A stretch of 64,000 bases of DNA from Gemmatimonadaceae bacterium (GCA_036003045.1 DASYSS010000022.1:62001-126000), one strand, 5' to 3'; counted from the first letter of the stretch, positions 26,952-35,508 are shown. Notes: generated from the sequence alone by a model not told the origin. Program-made: numbers and translations.

Positions 26952-27336
26952 TCGCGGCGGATAGGGAAAGCTACGGCGGGATGGCGGTCCCGACGCCTGC
27001 CATCTGAGATCTGAGTTTCTCAGGACGGATCGCGCCGATTGGGCGGTTTGTCTCGCGACGCGCGCCCCGATCTTGGGCTCGAAATCGGAGGTCTGAAATC
27101 TGACATCCCCCGTCAGCCAGCTCTCGCCGGGCCGCGCTCGACTCAGCGAGGAAAGGTGACTTGGCTTCCATCCCGTCGCCGAACGGCCAGGGCTGGTGGA
27201 CGTGAGACGTCAGATTTTCAGACGTCCGACATCCCACAAGACCGTGGCCCACTCGGCGGATCGCCAATGGCGAGCAGTCAAACGGCTCGACCGACACCGT
27301 CAGCCGAGCCGTTCGCCGCTACCAGGGCCTCAAGCG
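26952..27336. other. 385-base region without a gene, with short inverted repeats
   Basis: No convincing coding sequence is present. Two related near-palindromes, GTCTGAAATCTGAC (27091-27104) and GTCAGATTTTCAGAC (27209-27223), are inverted copies of each other apart from one extra T. CTGAG/CTCAG and ATCTGAG copies lie near 27005-27022. The region separates the Lhr start from the end of the lipoprotein gene, so it should hold the lhr promoter, which I could not define. Confidence 0.5.
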
Positions 27337-28245
27337 CTACATGACGATCGGCGACGAGAGCGTCAATCGAAGCGGAGCGCCAGCGGGCAGACACGCCGCG
27401 TACTGTTCGCTCGTGTGACCGACTGCCGCGCCGGTGGCGGCGCCTGCGGCGGCCCCGATCAGAGTGCCCTTCGTGTTGTGCCCGATCATCTGGCCGAGGA
27501 TCGCGCCGGCGATCGCGCCGCCGACGACTTTGGTCTTGTCCGTTCCGCCGTCGGCGATCTTGGTCTTGTCGAGCGGAGCGAGCGGTGTGACGTCGCCGGC
27601 GACCGAGTACGTCTTGTCGTTCACCACGACGTTCTTCACGCGGAGCGCGATCTTCGGGTCGGCGCCATTCTCGCCGGGCGTCGTCGACGCCACCTCGAGC
27701 ACGACCGTCGAGCCAGATGGAATCACCGCGCCGTTCGAGCCAGTGACCGATTCGTTCAGGGTCGCGACGATTTTGTCGCCGGGGACGTTCGACGTGCACA
27801 CCTTGGTGCCGTTGGTGAGCGCGAAGGTCGAGCCGGAGCCGATCTCACCACGCGCCGGCGCAGGTGTGGCTGCCGGGATCGCCGCGGGCGCCGGGGCGGG
27901 CATTACCGGGGGCGGCTGCACGGTCGGCGGCGGCGCCGCGTGCGACTGCTGAGGCGGCTGCTCGACCTGAGGTCTTCGCGCCGTGTGTGTACGGACGGGC
28001 GCCGGACGATCTTCGCGTTGCTCACGGCGCGCGGGAGCCGGAGCGGGTGCGGTCGCCGTATCGCGCAACTGCGGGCTGGCGGTCGTTTGCGCGTTCGCCA
28101 AAGCCAGATCGCGAGAGAGCGACGAATCCGCCGCTGCACGCGACGACGCTTCTTTATCCGAGCATGCCGCGCTGAACGCGAGCGCCAGGCCAACGGCGGT
28201 CCAGCGCATTGCGGACCCGCGCGCCAGGGTTGTCGAGCCGAACAT
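27337..28245 (-). CDS. Glycine-zipper lipoprotein with beta domain (302 aa)
   Basis: The likely start is the ATG at 28245, nine bases after GGAG. A GTG at 28251 and an ATG at 28209 are alternatives. The N-terminus holds a lipoprotein signal with the lipobox FSAAC. A long Pro/Ala/Gln/Arg-rich linker (about 45-135) follows, long enough to span part of the periplasm. Then comes a beta-rich domain of about 95 residues (GSTFALTNGTKVCTSNVPGD through KIALRVKNVVVNDKTYSV). A glycine-zipper segment (GGAIAGAILGQMIGHNTKG, then IGAAAGAATGAAVGH) may insert into a membrane. This resembles outer-membrane glycine-zipper (SlyB/Rick_17kDa-like) proteins with an added domain. It probably has an envelope-stability role. 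Confidence 0.75.
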   Translation of the reverse strand: MFGSTTLARGSAMRWTAVGLALAFSAACSDKEASSRAAADSSLSRDLALANAQTTASPQLRDTATAPAPAPARREQREDRPAPVRTHTARRPQVEQPPQQSHAAPPPTVQPPPVMPAPAPAAIPAATPAPARGEIGSGSTFALTNGTKVCTSNVPGDKIVATLNESVTGSNGAVIPSGSTVVLEVASTTPGENGADPKIALRVKNVVVNDKTYSVAGDVTPLAPLDKTKIADGGTDKTKVVGGAIAGAILGQMIGHNTKGTLIGAAAGAATGAAVGHTSEQYAACLPAGAPLRLTLSSPIVM

Positions 28246-28323
28246 GGGCACTATCTCCAGAGCAGGTTCACACTATGGACGGAATCAAGTACCCCAGTGT
28301 TACGAGGCGGTTCGCGGGAAGGA

Positions 28324-28385
28324 GTGCGGCGCGGAGTGCGGGGACCTGGAACGGGTGCGGCGCGGGGTGCGGAGACCTGGAACGC
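28324..28385. repeat. Two tandem copies of a 31-base unit
   Basis: Units beginning GTGCGGCGCGG at 28324 and 28355 share nearly all of their 31 bases and both end in ACCTGGAACG. They lie between the lipoprotein start and the end of the histidine kinase gene. The second unit also pairs with a downstream inverted copy (see the hairpin entry). Confidence 0.65.
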
Positions 28386-28452
28386 GCGAGGGGTGGTGCG
28401 ACGAGGAGTTCTAGCCACCGCACTCTGCCGCCGTGCCCGTTCCAGGTCTCCC
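28371..28452 (-). terminator. Possible end-of-operon hairpin after the PAS kinase
   Basis: CGTTCCAGGTCTCC (28439-28452) and GGAGACCTGGAACG (28371-28384) are perfect 14-base complements separated by 54 bases. On the minus strand they follow the stop of the histidine kinase by 26 bases. This could close the gas vesicle transcription unit. The long loop and the lack of a T-run make a simple intrinsic terminator uncertain. Confidence 0.4.
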
Positions 28453-28478
28453 CACGCCGCCTCCTCCCCGGTGCCTCT

Positions 28479-30713
28479 TTACCCCGACACCTCTATCACG
28501 GAATACTCTGACGCCGCGGCCGGCAGCCGGAGGGGAAGGTAAACGGAGAAAGTGCTCCCCTCGCCGTACGTGCTCCTGACGTCCACCGACCCACCGAGTC
28601 GGTCGAGGAGCTTTCGGGTGATGCTGAGACCGAGTCCCGTCCCCCCGAATTCGCGGGTCCGCGATTGGTCGACCTGGCGGAAGTCTTCCCAGATGGCCTG
28701 GAGGTCCGATGCGCGAATCCCGATGCCCGTGTCGACCACGTCGACGCGCACCCCATCCACCGCGCGGTGGGCCTCGACCGTGACGCGTCCGCGATTGGTG
28801 AACTTCACCGCGTTCGACAGGAGATTCAGAAGAATTTGCTTGATCTTGGTGCGGTCGGAGTAGATCGGAGGGCAGTCCGGCGCGATGTCGATCGTGAACT
28901 GCAGTTGTTTCTTCCGCACCATCGGCTCGACCTGCTGCGTCACCTCGAGCGTGACCTCGCGCAACGACACCTCTTCGAGACGGAGCGGCATCTTGCCGGC
29001 TTCGATCTTGGCGAGGTCGAGGATGTCGTTGATGAGCGCGAGCAGATGTTCGGCCGCGGCGCGCCCGCGCATGAGGGCGTCGCGCTGGCGACCGTTCACA
29101 TCGCCCAGCACGCCGTCGAGCAGAAGCGCGGTATAGCCGATGAGCGCGTTGATCGGCGTGCGCAACTCGTGCGACATACTGGCGAGGAATTCCGACTTGA
29201 GTTTGTTGGCGCGCTCGACTTCCTGCGATTGCCACTGGAGCCGCGCGTTCTGCTCGGCGAGGTCGGCGGTCGCGTCGCGGATGCGCCGTTCCAGCTCACT
29301 ATTGAGCTTTTTCAACGCGTCGTAGAGGCGCTCGTTCTCGACCTGCTTCGTCAGGTCGTGCAGCACCGAGACGACGGCGATCGGCTCGCCGCGCTCGTTC
29401 TTGACCTTACCCGACACGACCTCGACCGGCAGGTTCGTTCCCGAACGCGGATAGACGAGCGTCATCCGCTCGCGGCGCGAGTCGTCGTCGAGCATCGCGA
29501 ATTCGGAGATGAACGACGTGAACTTCGTGTCGTTCCCACGCACGTTTGCCAACTCGCGGCGCGTGCGAGGCTCCGACTCGCTTTCCTGGAACAGCACCTC
29601 GGCCTGATCGTTCATCAGAATGATGTTCGACCGCTCGTCGGTGACGAGAATCGGATCAGCGACGTTTTCGAGGACGAGGTTCAGGCGGTCGCGCTCACCG
29701 CGCGCACTGATCTCACCCTGGCGAACGCGTTGTACTTGCCGTTCCAACTCGTTCGCCGCACGTCGCAGGTCGGTGACGTCGCGGAGCACGGAGAGAACGG
29801 AATCCTCTTGACCGGATCGTTCGCCGAGCGGGTGGGCGAGGACTTCGAAGAGCAGATCGTTGCCCTCGTCCGGGTCGACGAGGTTCAGCTCTCGCGGGCC
29901 GTGCTGCACGCCGCCGCTCATGGCCGCCTTCGAGAGGAAGGCCGTGAGCAGAAGGTTGTTCAACTCCACCGCGCGCCGCCGTCCGACGGAGTCGTCGTCG
30001 CGCGCCTGGAGTAGGCGCTCGGCCCGATGGTTCTGGACGATGATGTCGTTCGACGCGTTCGTGATGACGACCGGATCGGGAAGCGAATCGACGACGAGCG
30101 TCAGCCGCTCGCGATGCTGCGAGAGCCGGTTGGTCAACTCATTCGCCTCGTGCAGCGCCGCGAGGCGCGCGACGATGGGGCTTGCCAAGGCGATCAGCTG
30201 GATGGCCGAATCGGCGGCTGACGCGTCGATGTCGCCGGCCAGCAGGATGACGCCAGCCGGGGAAGTCGCGACGCGATGATCGAACGGCGAGAGCATCGTC
30301 ATCGATCGCGACGAGATCAGCTCCGCCGCGCGCTCCTGTCTCATCACCTCGAGCGCGCCGCGCTGCAGCGGTTGTGACATCGGGACGCCGACCCACGGCG
30401 TCATCGCGTCGAACGCCCGCGGCCCCAACTCGGACAAGCCGCGAATGGGAAGCAGACTGAGCGCGCTGATGACGAGCGGGCTCGAAAGATCGCCGAGCGA
30501 CACGCTGAACGGCGGCGGCGGAGAATCGAAGCCGTTACTCGCGATGGCAACCAGGCTGTGCTGTGCTGGGTCGACCTTGAGCATCACCGCTCGCCGCGCC
30601 GCGGTGATCTCCGCGAGCTGGGCGAGCAAATGCGAGGTCGCCGTCGGATAATCCGGCGCCTCGGCGATCGAAGAGAGGAGACCGGCGAGTTCGCGGTCTC
30701 CGAGCACAGCCAT
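28479..30713 (-). CDS. Cytoplasmic sensor histidine kinase with GAF-like and two PAS domains (744 aa)
   Basis: No membrane helix is visible, so it should sense a cytoplasmic signal. Order: an N-terminal GAF-like domain (about 10-190); a first PAS domain (RLTLVVDSLPDPVVITNA, about 203-320); a second PAS domain (RLNLVLENVADPILVTDE, about 343-460); a coiled segment; HisKA with H515 in SMSHELRTPINALIGY; then HATPase with the N box LLNLLSNAVKFTNRG, DTGIGI and GTGLGLSI. No receiver domain is attached and no response regulator is adjacent. The start lies only 21 bases after gvpA with its own ribosome site (GGAGAAGG), so it is probably the last gene of the gas vesicle operon. This suggests that vesicle expression and a redox, light or energy signal are linked. 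Confidence 0.9.
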   Translation of the reverse strand: MAVLGDRELAGLLSSIAEAPDYPTATSHLLAQLAEITAARRAVMLKVDPAQHSLVAIASNGFDSPPPPFSVSLGDLSSPLVISALSLLPIRGLSELGPRAFDAMTPWVGVPMSQPLQRGALEVMRQERAAELISSRSMTMLSPFDHRVATSPAGVILLAGDIDASAADSAIQLIALASPIVARLAALHEANELTNRLSQHRERLTLVVDSLPDPVVITNASNDIIVQNHRAERLLQARDDDSVGRRRAVELNNLLLTAFLSKAAMSGGVQHGPRELNLVDPDEGNDLLFEVLAHPLGERSGQEDSVLSVLRDVTDLRRAANELERQVQRVRQGEISARGERDRLNLVLENVADPILVTDERSNIILMNDQAEVLFQESESEPRTRRELANVRGNDTKFTSFISEFAMLDDDSRRERMTLVYPRSGTNLPVEVVSGKVKNERGEPIAVVSVLHDLTKQVENERLYDALKKLNSELERRIRDATADLAEQNARLQWQSQEVERANKLKSEFLASMSHELRTPINALIGYTALLLDGVLGDVNGRQRDALMRGRAAAEHLLALINDILDLAKIEAGKMPLRLEEVSLREVTLEVTQQVEPMVRKKQLQFTIDIAPDCPPIYSDRTKIKQILLNLLSNAVKFTNRGRVTVEAHRAVDGVRVDVVDTGIGIRASDLQAIWEDFRQVDQSRTREFGGTGLGLSITRKLLDRLGGSVDVRSTYGEGSTFSVYLPLRLPAAASEYSVIEVSG

Positions 30714-30734
30714 CTTAGGACCTTCTCCGGCGAG

Positions 30735-31034
30735 CTATTTGGCCTTCCGTTCCTCGAGTTGGCGGCGGAGCTCGGCGTTTTCACGCTGCACCCGCTCCAA
30801 CTCGTCGCCGGCGGCGATCTCTCGCGGTCTCGACACCGGCGTCGTTATTCCAACCGCTTCCGAGTATTTCAGGTACGTATCGATCGAAGCCACGACGACG
30901 CGAGCCTCGACCGTAACAAGATCGATTCCAACCAGCGAAACTCGCACCCAGGCATCGATGACAATGCCTTTGTCCAACACGCGATCGAGGACATCGATGA
31001 GTGAACTGCCGCTCGGGGTGCGTTCGACGGCCAT
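30735..31034 (-). CDS. gvpA: Gas vesicle structural protein GvpA (99 aa)
   Basis: This is the main shell protein of gas vesicles. It shows the classical GvpA core: [39 protein letters not shown] and [12 protein letters not shown], covering the two helices and the beta-hairpin of the rib. The core is about 70 residues, and a charged helical tail ([20 protein letters not shown]) is added after residue 72. Such tails are absent from most primary GvpA proteins, which makes this one slightly unusual. A strong ribosome site (GAGGAAAAGG) precedes the ATG, as expected for a highly expressed shell protein. Confidence 0.95.
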   Translation of the reverse strand: MAVERTPSGSSLIDVLDRVLDKGIVIDAWVRVSLVGIDLVTVEARVVVASIDTYLKYSEAVGITTPVSRPREIAAGDELERVQRENAELRRQLEERKAK

Positions 31035-31088
31035 GTTATCCTTTTCCTCGTTGCTAAAGCGCCGGACTGCTCAGGGTGCTGATCATGT

Positions 31089-31442
31089 CTATGACCGTCT
31101 CGGCGGCTTCGACCGCACGCTCGACGAGCCGCTGCTCACGCCGGACGACTGTGCGAGGCGTGTGAGCTGTTCCTCGATTCGCGCCAGTCGAGCCTCTACC
31201 GCAGGTGTCGTCGCGGCCACGCCGACGGAAGTCGTCAGGCGCGGGTCGGTCCGCCACCAGTTCAAGCCGATCTGTTCTGCTTTGTCGATCGAGCAGACGA
31301 GCAGGCGAACCTGAATCGTCAGCAGCTCGACGTTCGCGAGATTGATCTTGATGTCGCCCGCGATGACGAGTCCCTTGTCGAGGACGCGGTCGAGGATGTC
31401 GACCAAGCCGTGCGTTCTCGAGGGGCTGACGAGCTCTGGCAT
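31089..31442 (-). CDS. GvpA-family minor gas vesicle protein, GvpJ-like (117 aa)
   Basis: The core [47 protein letters not shown] is a GvpA-superfamily sequence. AGDIKI with LANVELL in place of the DAWVRV/LVGIDLV pair is typical of the minor GvpJ/GvpM-type proteins that seed vesicle tips. A C-terminal coiled segment (AVEARLARIEEQLTRLAQSS) and a Ser-rich tail follow. It lies between gvpK and gvpA in the same operon. The exact letter (J, M or S) cannot be fixed by eye. Confidence 0.88.
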   Translation of the reverse strand: MPELVSPSRTHGLVDILDRVLDKGLVIAGDIKINLANVELLTIQVRLLVCSIDKAEQIGLNWWRTDPRLTTSVGVAATTPAVEARLARIEEQLTRLAQSSGVSSGSSSVRSKPPRRS

Positions 31443-31475
31443 GCAGTAGCCGTGAAGTGAGTGTTCGTACTGCGG

Positions 31476-31838
31476 TTACCGCAGCCGGCCCAACGGACCG
31501 AGATCGATGTTCAGATCCTCATCCGTCAGCCCGAAGATGCCTTTCAGCTCGTCCATCCGGTGATTCAGCTTGAGCAGCGCCAATCCGAGCTGCTCCACCT
31601 GCTCCTCGCTCAGCGTCCCGCCGTCCATCCGTCGAACAGCCTGGTGCTCGAGCACCTCGCGCAGCAGTTCTATCACGGTCAAGACAAGTCGCGCAAGCCC
31701 TTGCTCAACTCGCTCGGGGTCGGCGTTTATTCGCTCAGGAAGCGCTCGAGCCACCGCGGTCAATTCGGCCTCGAGCTGCCCACCGGCCATCGCCGCCTCT
31801 CCGCTCGGAGAGCCGGGCGCCGACTCCGATTTGGTCAT
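31476..31838 (-). CDS. gvpK: Gas vesicle protein GvpK (120 aa)
   Basis: GvpK is a conserved accessory protein required for gas vesicle formation. The characteristic helical motif RINADPERVEQGLARLVLTV, then IELLREVLEHQAVRRMDGG and LSEEQVEQLGLALLKLNHRM, is clear. The frame is open further upstream, but the ATG at 31838 (MTKSESAP), just after the stop of the gvpL/F gene at 31841, gives the usual length and was chosen. The protein is helical and soluble. Confidence 0.93.
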   Translation of the reverse strand: MTKSESAPGSPSGEAAMAGGQLEAELTAVARALPERINADPERVEQGLARLVLTVIELLREVLEHQAVRRMDGGTLSEEQVEQLGLALLKLNHRMDELKGIFGLTDEDLNIDLGPLGRLR

Positions 31839-31840
31839 GC

Positions 31841-32593
31841 TCAGTCCGCCAGTTTCATGCCGTGCGTCCCGACGGGTTCCCCCGTGAGGGAGCAGAAACT
31901 GTAGGGCGCGCGCGGCCCGATCAGGAGAAACCGGAACTCGCCGTCCGGCCTTACCTCGCCGAGCGCCCGCCGGTACTGAGGGATCGATTCGCGCGCGATG
32001 AGATGCGAGATCGTCCGGAGCGGGAGGCGGGTCACCTGATCGTGGACGGCGGAGCGCACGACCCAATCGCTGGTCGCGGCATCCAGTTGCGCCCCGAGGT
32101 GGTCCAAAGCGGACCGAACCGCGCCGGTAGCGTCCTCGCGCGCCCGTAGCGCCTCGAGGTAACGCCGGCCGGTCCCCGAAGAATCGAGATCGAACATCTC
32201 CGGAAGCACCGGCTGCAGATCCCGCAGCATCCGGCGCGTCGATGGAGTGAGCACGAGGGTCATTTCGACGAGACCCTGCACGGTCGTGACGAGCCGCTCG
32301 ACCGACGCGGCCCGGCTAGAAAGCGCATCCCGGCAGGCCGCGTCGTCCGCGAAACGCTGCCCGAAGCGCGCCGGGACCGGCGTCGATCCCATCTCGAGCG
32401 CCGCCTCGACAACCGCGTCGTGGGCACGCACGCCTTCCACCGACACGGGTACGTCGCGTTCGACGTCGCTCACCCACGCGACGACGCCGTCGACGGGAAT
32501 CGCTCGGACGCGCGCGCCGGCGACGCCGCTCAATCCGGTCGGCATCTCGATCCGATCGTCCTGCGGGAGGACACAATAGAGGTGCGTCTTCAT
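31841..32593 (-). CDS. Gas vesicle protein of the GvpL/GvpF family (250 aa)
   Basis: The start THLYCVLPQ and the alpha+beta layout with GMKLAD at the end are typical of the GvpF/GvpL family, whose members contact GvpA during shell assembly. The motif GSTPVPARFGQRFADDAACRDAL in the first domain and the closing GEFRFLLIGPRAPYSFCSL are the best-conserved landmarks. Its start overlaps the stop of the short gvpA-family gene by four bases (ATGA). It is the second of two GvpF/L paralogues in the operon. Confidence 0.92.
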   Translation of the reverse strand: MKTHLYCVLPQDDRIEMPTGLSGVAGARVRAIPVDGVVAWVSDVERDVPVSVEGVRAHDAVVEAALEMGSTPVPARFGQRFADDAACRDALSSRAASVERLVTTVQGLVEMTLVLTPSTRRMLRDLQPVLPEMFDLDSSGTGRRYLEALRAREDATGAVRSALDHLGAQLDAATSDWVVRSAVHDQVTRLPLRTISHLIARESIPQYRRALGEVRPDGEFRFLLIGPRAPYSFCSLTGEPVGTHGMKLAD

Positions 32594-32820
32594 CGCGGGT
32601 TGGCGAGAGGCGTGAGAGCGGGGCCGCTGCGCTCGATGCCGCGGCGCGTGATCGTCTCGACCGACGTAAGGAGCACGCGAAGATCGACCAGGAGGAGGTC
32701 GATGTCCGCGACCGAGATCGTGACCGTCCCGCCGATCACGAGACCCTTGTCCAGCACGTGGTTGAGCAAATCGCCGAGAGCCAGTTGACGGTTGTCGATT
32801 TCATCATCATCGGTCGTCAT
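32590..32820 (-). CDS. Short GvpA-family protein (76 aa), GvpJ/M/S-like
   Basis: A short frame, MTTDDDEIDNRQLALGDLLN followed by HVLDKGLVIGGTVTISVADI and DLLLVDLRVLLTSVETI, carries the GvpA fold with the minor-protein pattern GGTVTI/VADIDLL. The ATG at 32820 overlaps the TGA of the upstream GvpF/L gene by four bases, and its stop overlaps the next start likewise, which fixes both ends. The longer frame on this strand up to 33525 is a shadow of the GvpF/L gene. It is probably a minor vesicle component. Confidence 0.88.
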   Translation of the reverse strand: MTTDDDEIDNRQLALGDLLNHVLDKGLVIGGTVTISVADIDLLLVDLRVLLTSVETITRRGIERSGPALTPLANPR

Positions 32821-33629
32821 GTGTTGACACCGGCGCCGGCGAAGTGATAAGGCGGCCAGGGTCCGGTGAAGTCGAAGCGAAAGCCGCGCGCCCCATGCTG
32901 CTCGACGAGCGACGTGAGTGTCTGTTGAAACGCGTTCAAGCGGTCGGGTGCGACGAGAAACGCGGCGTTGAGAACCATCGGCCCGCGGCCCGCCGCGTCG
33001 GTGACGCGCGGAATCGGCGATTTCACCGTGTCGACGGCGTGAACGGCGAGCGCGCCGACGATCGCGTCGGCGATCTCCATCGTGACGCCGCGCATTTCTT
33101 CGCGCTTCGCGTCGGCGAGCTTCCGCTCGAGCAGATACCGCTGCCCCGGCGTCGCGGCCGCCGCCTTGCTCGCGAGCTCGCCCAGATGCGGGCTGAACCC
33201 GGTCATCGCGTCCATCAACTCCGCGTCGACCCGATACACTCGCAGCGCGTACTCCCGTCCTAGCGCGACGCGCCGCAGTGTGTCCCCCAACTGCGACGAT
33301 CGCTCGCGCAACATTCGCTGGACGGCGTCGGCGCCCGTGAAGAGCGAGAACATCGGCATCGGCACGACGGCGCCTGAACCGCGGTCGCTCGCCCAGGTCA
33401 GGACGCGGTCGTGCGCGACGGCACGCGGGCTCATCCACTCCACGTCGGCCGTGCTCTGCTCCAGCGCCGCCGGCGCGTAGACGTCGCCGTCCACCGCCGA
33501 CATCAACGCCGCTACGCCGTCGCACCGTTCGAGCGCGACGCGCGCGTCATCGACACCCGCCGGAGCCGACGCGAGGTCGATCGCCGATGGGACGACGCCG
33601 TAAACGTAGCAGACGGATGTGGAGGGCAT
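32817..33629 (-). CDS. Gas vesicle protein of the GvpF/GvpL family (270 aa)
   Basis: The start STSVCYVYGVVPSAIDL and the end GFRFDFTGPWPPYHFAGAG are hallmarks of GvpF/GvpL proteins; the FDFTGPWPPYHF segment is especially typical. The first domain has PMPMFSLFTGADAVQRML, where other members have the P-x-R-F-G-T region. The gene starts 10 bases after the ArsA-like gene. Two different GvpF/L genes in one cluster are common. Confidence 0.93.
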   Translation of the reverse strand: MPSTSVCYVYGVVPSAIDLASAPAGVDDARVALERCDGVAALMSAVDGDVYAPAALEQSTADVEWMSPRAVAHDRVLTWASDRGSGAVVPMPMFSLFTGADAVQRMLRERSSQLGDTLRRVALGREYALRVYRVDAELMDAMTGFSPHLGELASKAAAATPGQRYLLERKLADAKREEMRGVTMEIADAIVGALAVHAVDTVKSPIPRVTDAAGRGPMVLNAAFLVAPDRLNAFQQTLTSLVEQHGARGFRFDFTGPWPPYHFAGAGVNT

Positions 33630-33639
33630 TCGAGAACAC

Positions 33640-35508
33640 TCAACCCGTGGAGCGTACCTCGCGCCATGAGCGCGACCATCTTCGCAGCGCCGCGACGCCG
33701 ACCGGCGGCGGGCGTGTCTCTGCGGCGCAAACTTGGCGCGCGGCCACGAACTGAGGAAGAGGGTCGACCGCGCGCCTGCTTCGATTCCAAACCAGTGCGA
33801 TCACGTCACAGTCGCGTTGCCGCACCGACCGGGCAAGACGGCGCGTCTGTGCACGGACCACGGGCTCGTCGAGCGTGACGAGCATCACTCCCGCGCGCGC
33901 CGGATCGCGGAGCAGGGCGTCGAGCGCACGCGTTCGCTTGGAGAATTCGAGAAGCTCGGCCGCCGCGTCGCCGAGACCGACGACGTCGCGATACTCGAGC
34001 ATCAACCGCATCAGGCGGTGGCTCCAATCGAGCGCGGTCGCCGGCATCTCGAGCAAGCGGAGCAAATGTCCGGTCGGCGCGGGATCGACGACGATGCGCG
34101 TGAACCGCCCGGCCGCGAGCTCGTCGCCGAGAAGCGAGAGCGCGAACAGCTCGTCCACCCCCGGCGGAGCGAGCGCGAGCAAATCGCGCATCACCGCGCG
34201 GTCGCGCGCCGCGTCCGCGCCGCGCGCGACCACGGCGCCGAACATCGAATCGATCTGCGACTGATAGCGGTCTCGCGATGCCGCGAATGCCGCTGATGCG
34301 TCAAGCTGTCGCGCGGAGAGACCTTTCACGCCGGTTACGCGCCGCTCCTCGCGCCACCGCAACTGATCGGAATCGCCGAGCGCGTCGGCGATGGACGGCG
34401 CCGGATCGGTGGACACGAGCAGCACGGGCCCGCCCTCGGCATCGGCGGCGGCGATCGCCAGCGCGCACGACACCGTCGATTTTCCGACGCCGCCCTTGCC
34501 GCCGACGATCGTCAGCGGCCGGACGAGACTCGCTAGCTCCAGGCCGCGTGCCGGCCGCGGCGACGCTTTCGCGGCCCGTCGCCGCGCGGGTCGCCGCGGC
34601 GCAGTGGTCGCCGACTGCGCGATCGTCGCGCTTACGTCGGCGACGCCCCGTGGCGGCGTCGCACGACGCGGAACAACCCACCGGGGAATCGTGGTGTCGA
34701 TCGAGCGAAAGCCGCCGAGCGGATCGCCATCCGCCGCCGCGGCGTTCACGACAAGGGCGGCGACGCCGACGCCCAGCGCTCGAAGCGCGTCGACGTAGCG
34801 TTCAGTCTCGAGCGCGACGACCGGCTCGGCCCGTGTGATCACGACAGCCGCGACGGAGCCGTGGTCGGCGAGCGCTCGCTTCAGCGCGTCGACGCGCGAC
34901 CGCATTTCGTCGATGAACGCGTCGGCCGCGTCGCGCTTGTACCGGTGTGTGAGCGCGCTCACGACGAAGCGATGCTTGTCCTGCATCGTGTCAAGGACGT
35001 CGAGCAGCGCGCGGAACGTGTCGGGCAGCGCGAGCAGGCGAAGTGTGTGTCCCGTCGGCGCCGTATCGACGACGATCCTCGCCGGGCCGTCTTGGTTCAC
35101 GATCAGATCGGCGAGGGCCAGCAGCGCGAAAATCTCGTCGGCGCCGGGGAGCGCGGCGTCCACCAATCCATCCACCTCGGCGCGGGCGAGGTACGTGCCG
35201 CGGTCGACGATCTCCGCGATCACCGCGCGCCATCGCGCGAGGAATTCACGACGCAGTTCGGTCGAGTCGAGTTGACGCGCCTGCAGGCGCGGCGCTCCGC
35301 GAACGCTTCGCGCGACGTCGCCAACCGGCGCGCCGATCACGTCACCCAGTGCGGCGGCCGGATCCGTCGAAACGACGAGCGTCTTTTCGCCGCGGCGCGC
35401 GAACGCGGCGCCGAGCCCTACCGCGAAGGTCGTCTTGCCGACACCGCCTTTGCCGGCGACGAGGACGATGCGTGGAAGTCGGTCGAGCAGCGGGTCGAGC
35501 GCGCTCAC
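33640..35508 (-). CDS. Tandem ArsA/Get3-like ATPase encoded inside the gas vesicle operon (622 aa)
   Basis: Two ArsA-type ATPase domains are fused. Domain 1 has the deviant Walker A GKGGVGKTT (19-27), VVSTDPAAALGD, PGADEIFALL and VVDTAPTGHTLRLL. Domain 2 (from about 330) has GKGGVGKST, LVSTDPAPSIADALG, PGVDELFALSLLG and VVDPAPTGHLLRLL. Known relatives are the bacterial arsenite-efflux ATPase ArsA and the eukaryotic Get3, which shields tail-anchored membrane helices. The few Cys residues do not match the metal-binding triad of ArsA or the CxxC of Get3, and no arsB, arsD or arsR is nearby. The start overlaps the gvpG stop by four bases (ATGA), so it is firmly inside the operon. I infer a role in vesicle assembly, perhaps handling hydrophobic Gvp subunits. 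Confidence 0.9.
   Translation of the reverse strand: MSALDPLLDRLPRIVLVAGKGGVGKTTFAVGLGAAFARRGEKTLVVSTDPAAALGDVIGAPVGDVARSVRGAPRLQARQLDSTELRREFLARWRAVIAEIVDRGTYLARAEVDGLVDAALPGADEIFALLALADLIVNQDGPARIVVDTAPTGHTLRLLALPDTFRALLDVLDTMQDKHRFVVSALTHRYKRDAADAFIDEMRSRVDALKRALADHGSVAAVVITRAEPVVALETERYVDALRALGVGVAALVVNAAAADGDPLGGFRSIDTTIPRWVVPRRATPPRGVADVSATIAQSATTAPRRPARRRAAKASPRPARGLELASLVRPLTIVGGKGGVGKSTVSCALAIAAADAEGGPVLLVSTDPAPSIADALGDSDQLRWREERRVTGVKGLSARQLDASAAFAASRDRYQSQIDSMFGAVVARGADAARDRAVMRDLLALAPPGVDELFALSLLGDELAAGRFTRIVVDPAPTGHLLRLLEMPATALDWSHRLMRLMLEYRDVVGLGDAAAELLEFSKRTRALDALLRDPARAGVMLVTLDEPVVRAQTRRLARSVRQRDCDVIALVWNRSRRAVDPLPQFVAARQVCAAETRPPPVGVAALRRWSRSWREVRSTG

Noticed and set aside
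33640-35508. Arsenite resistance operon
   Set aside because: The ArsA-like gene has no arsB, arsC, arsD or arsR neighbour and lacks the ArsA metal-site Cys pattern.
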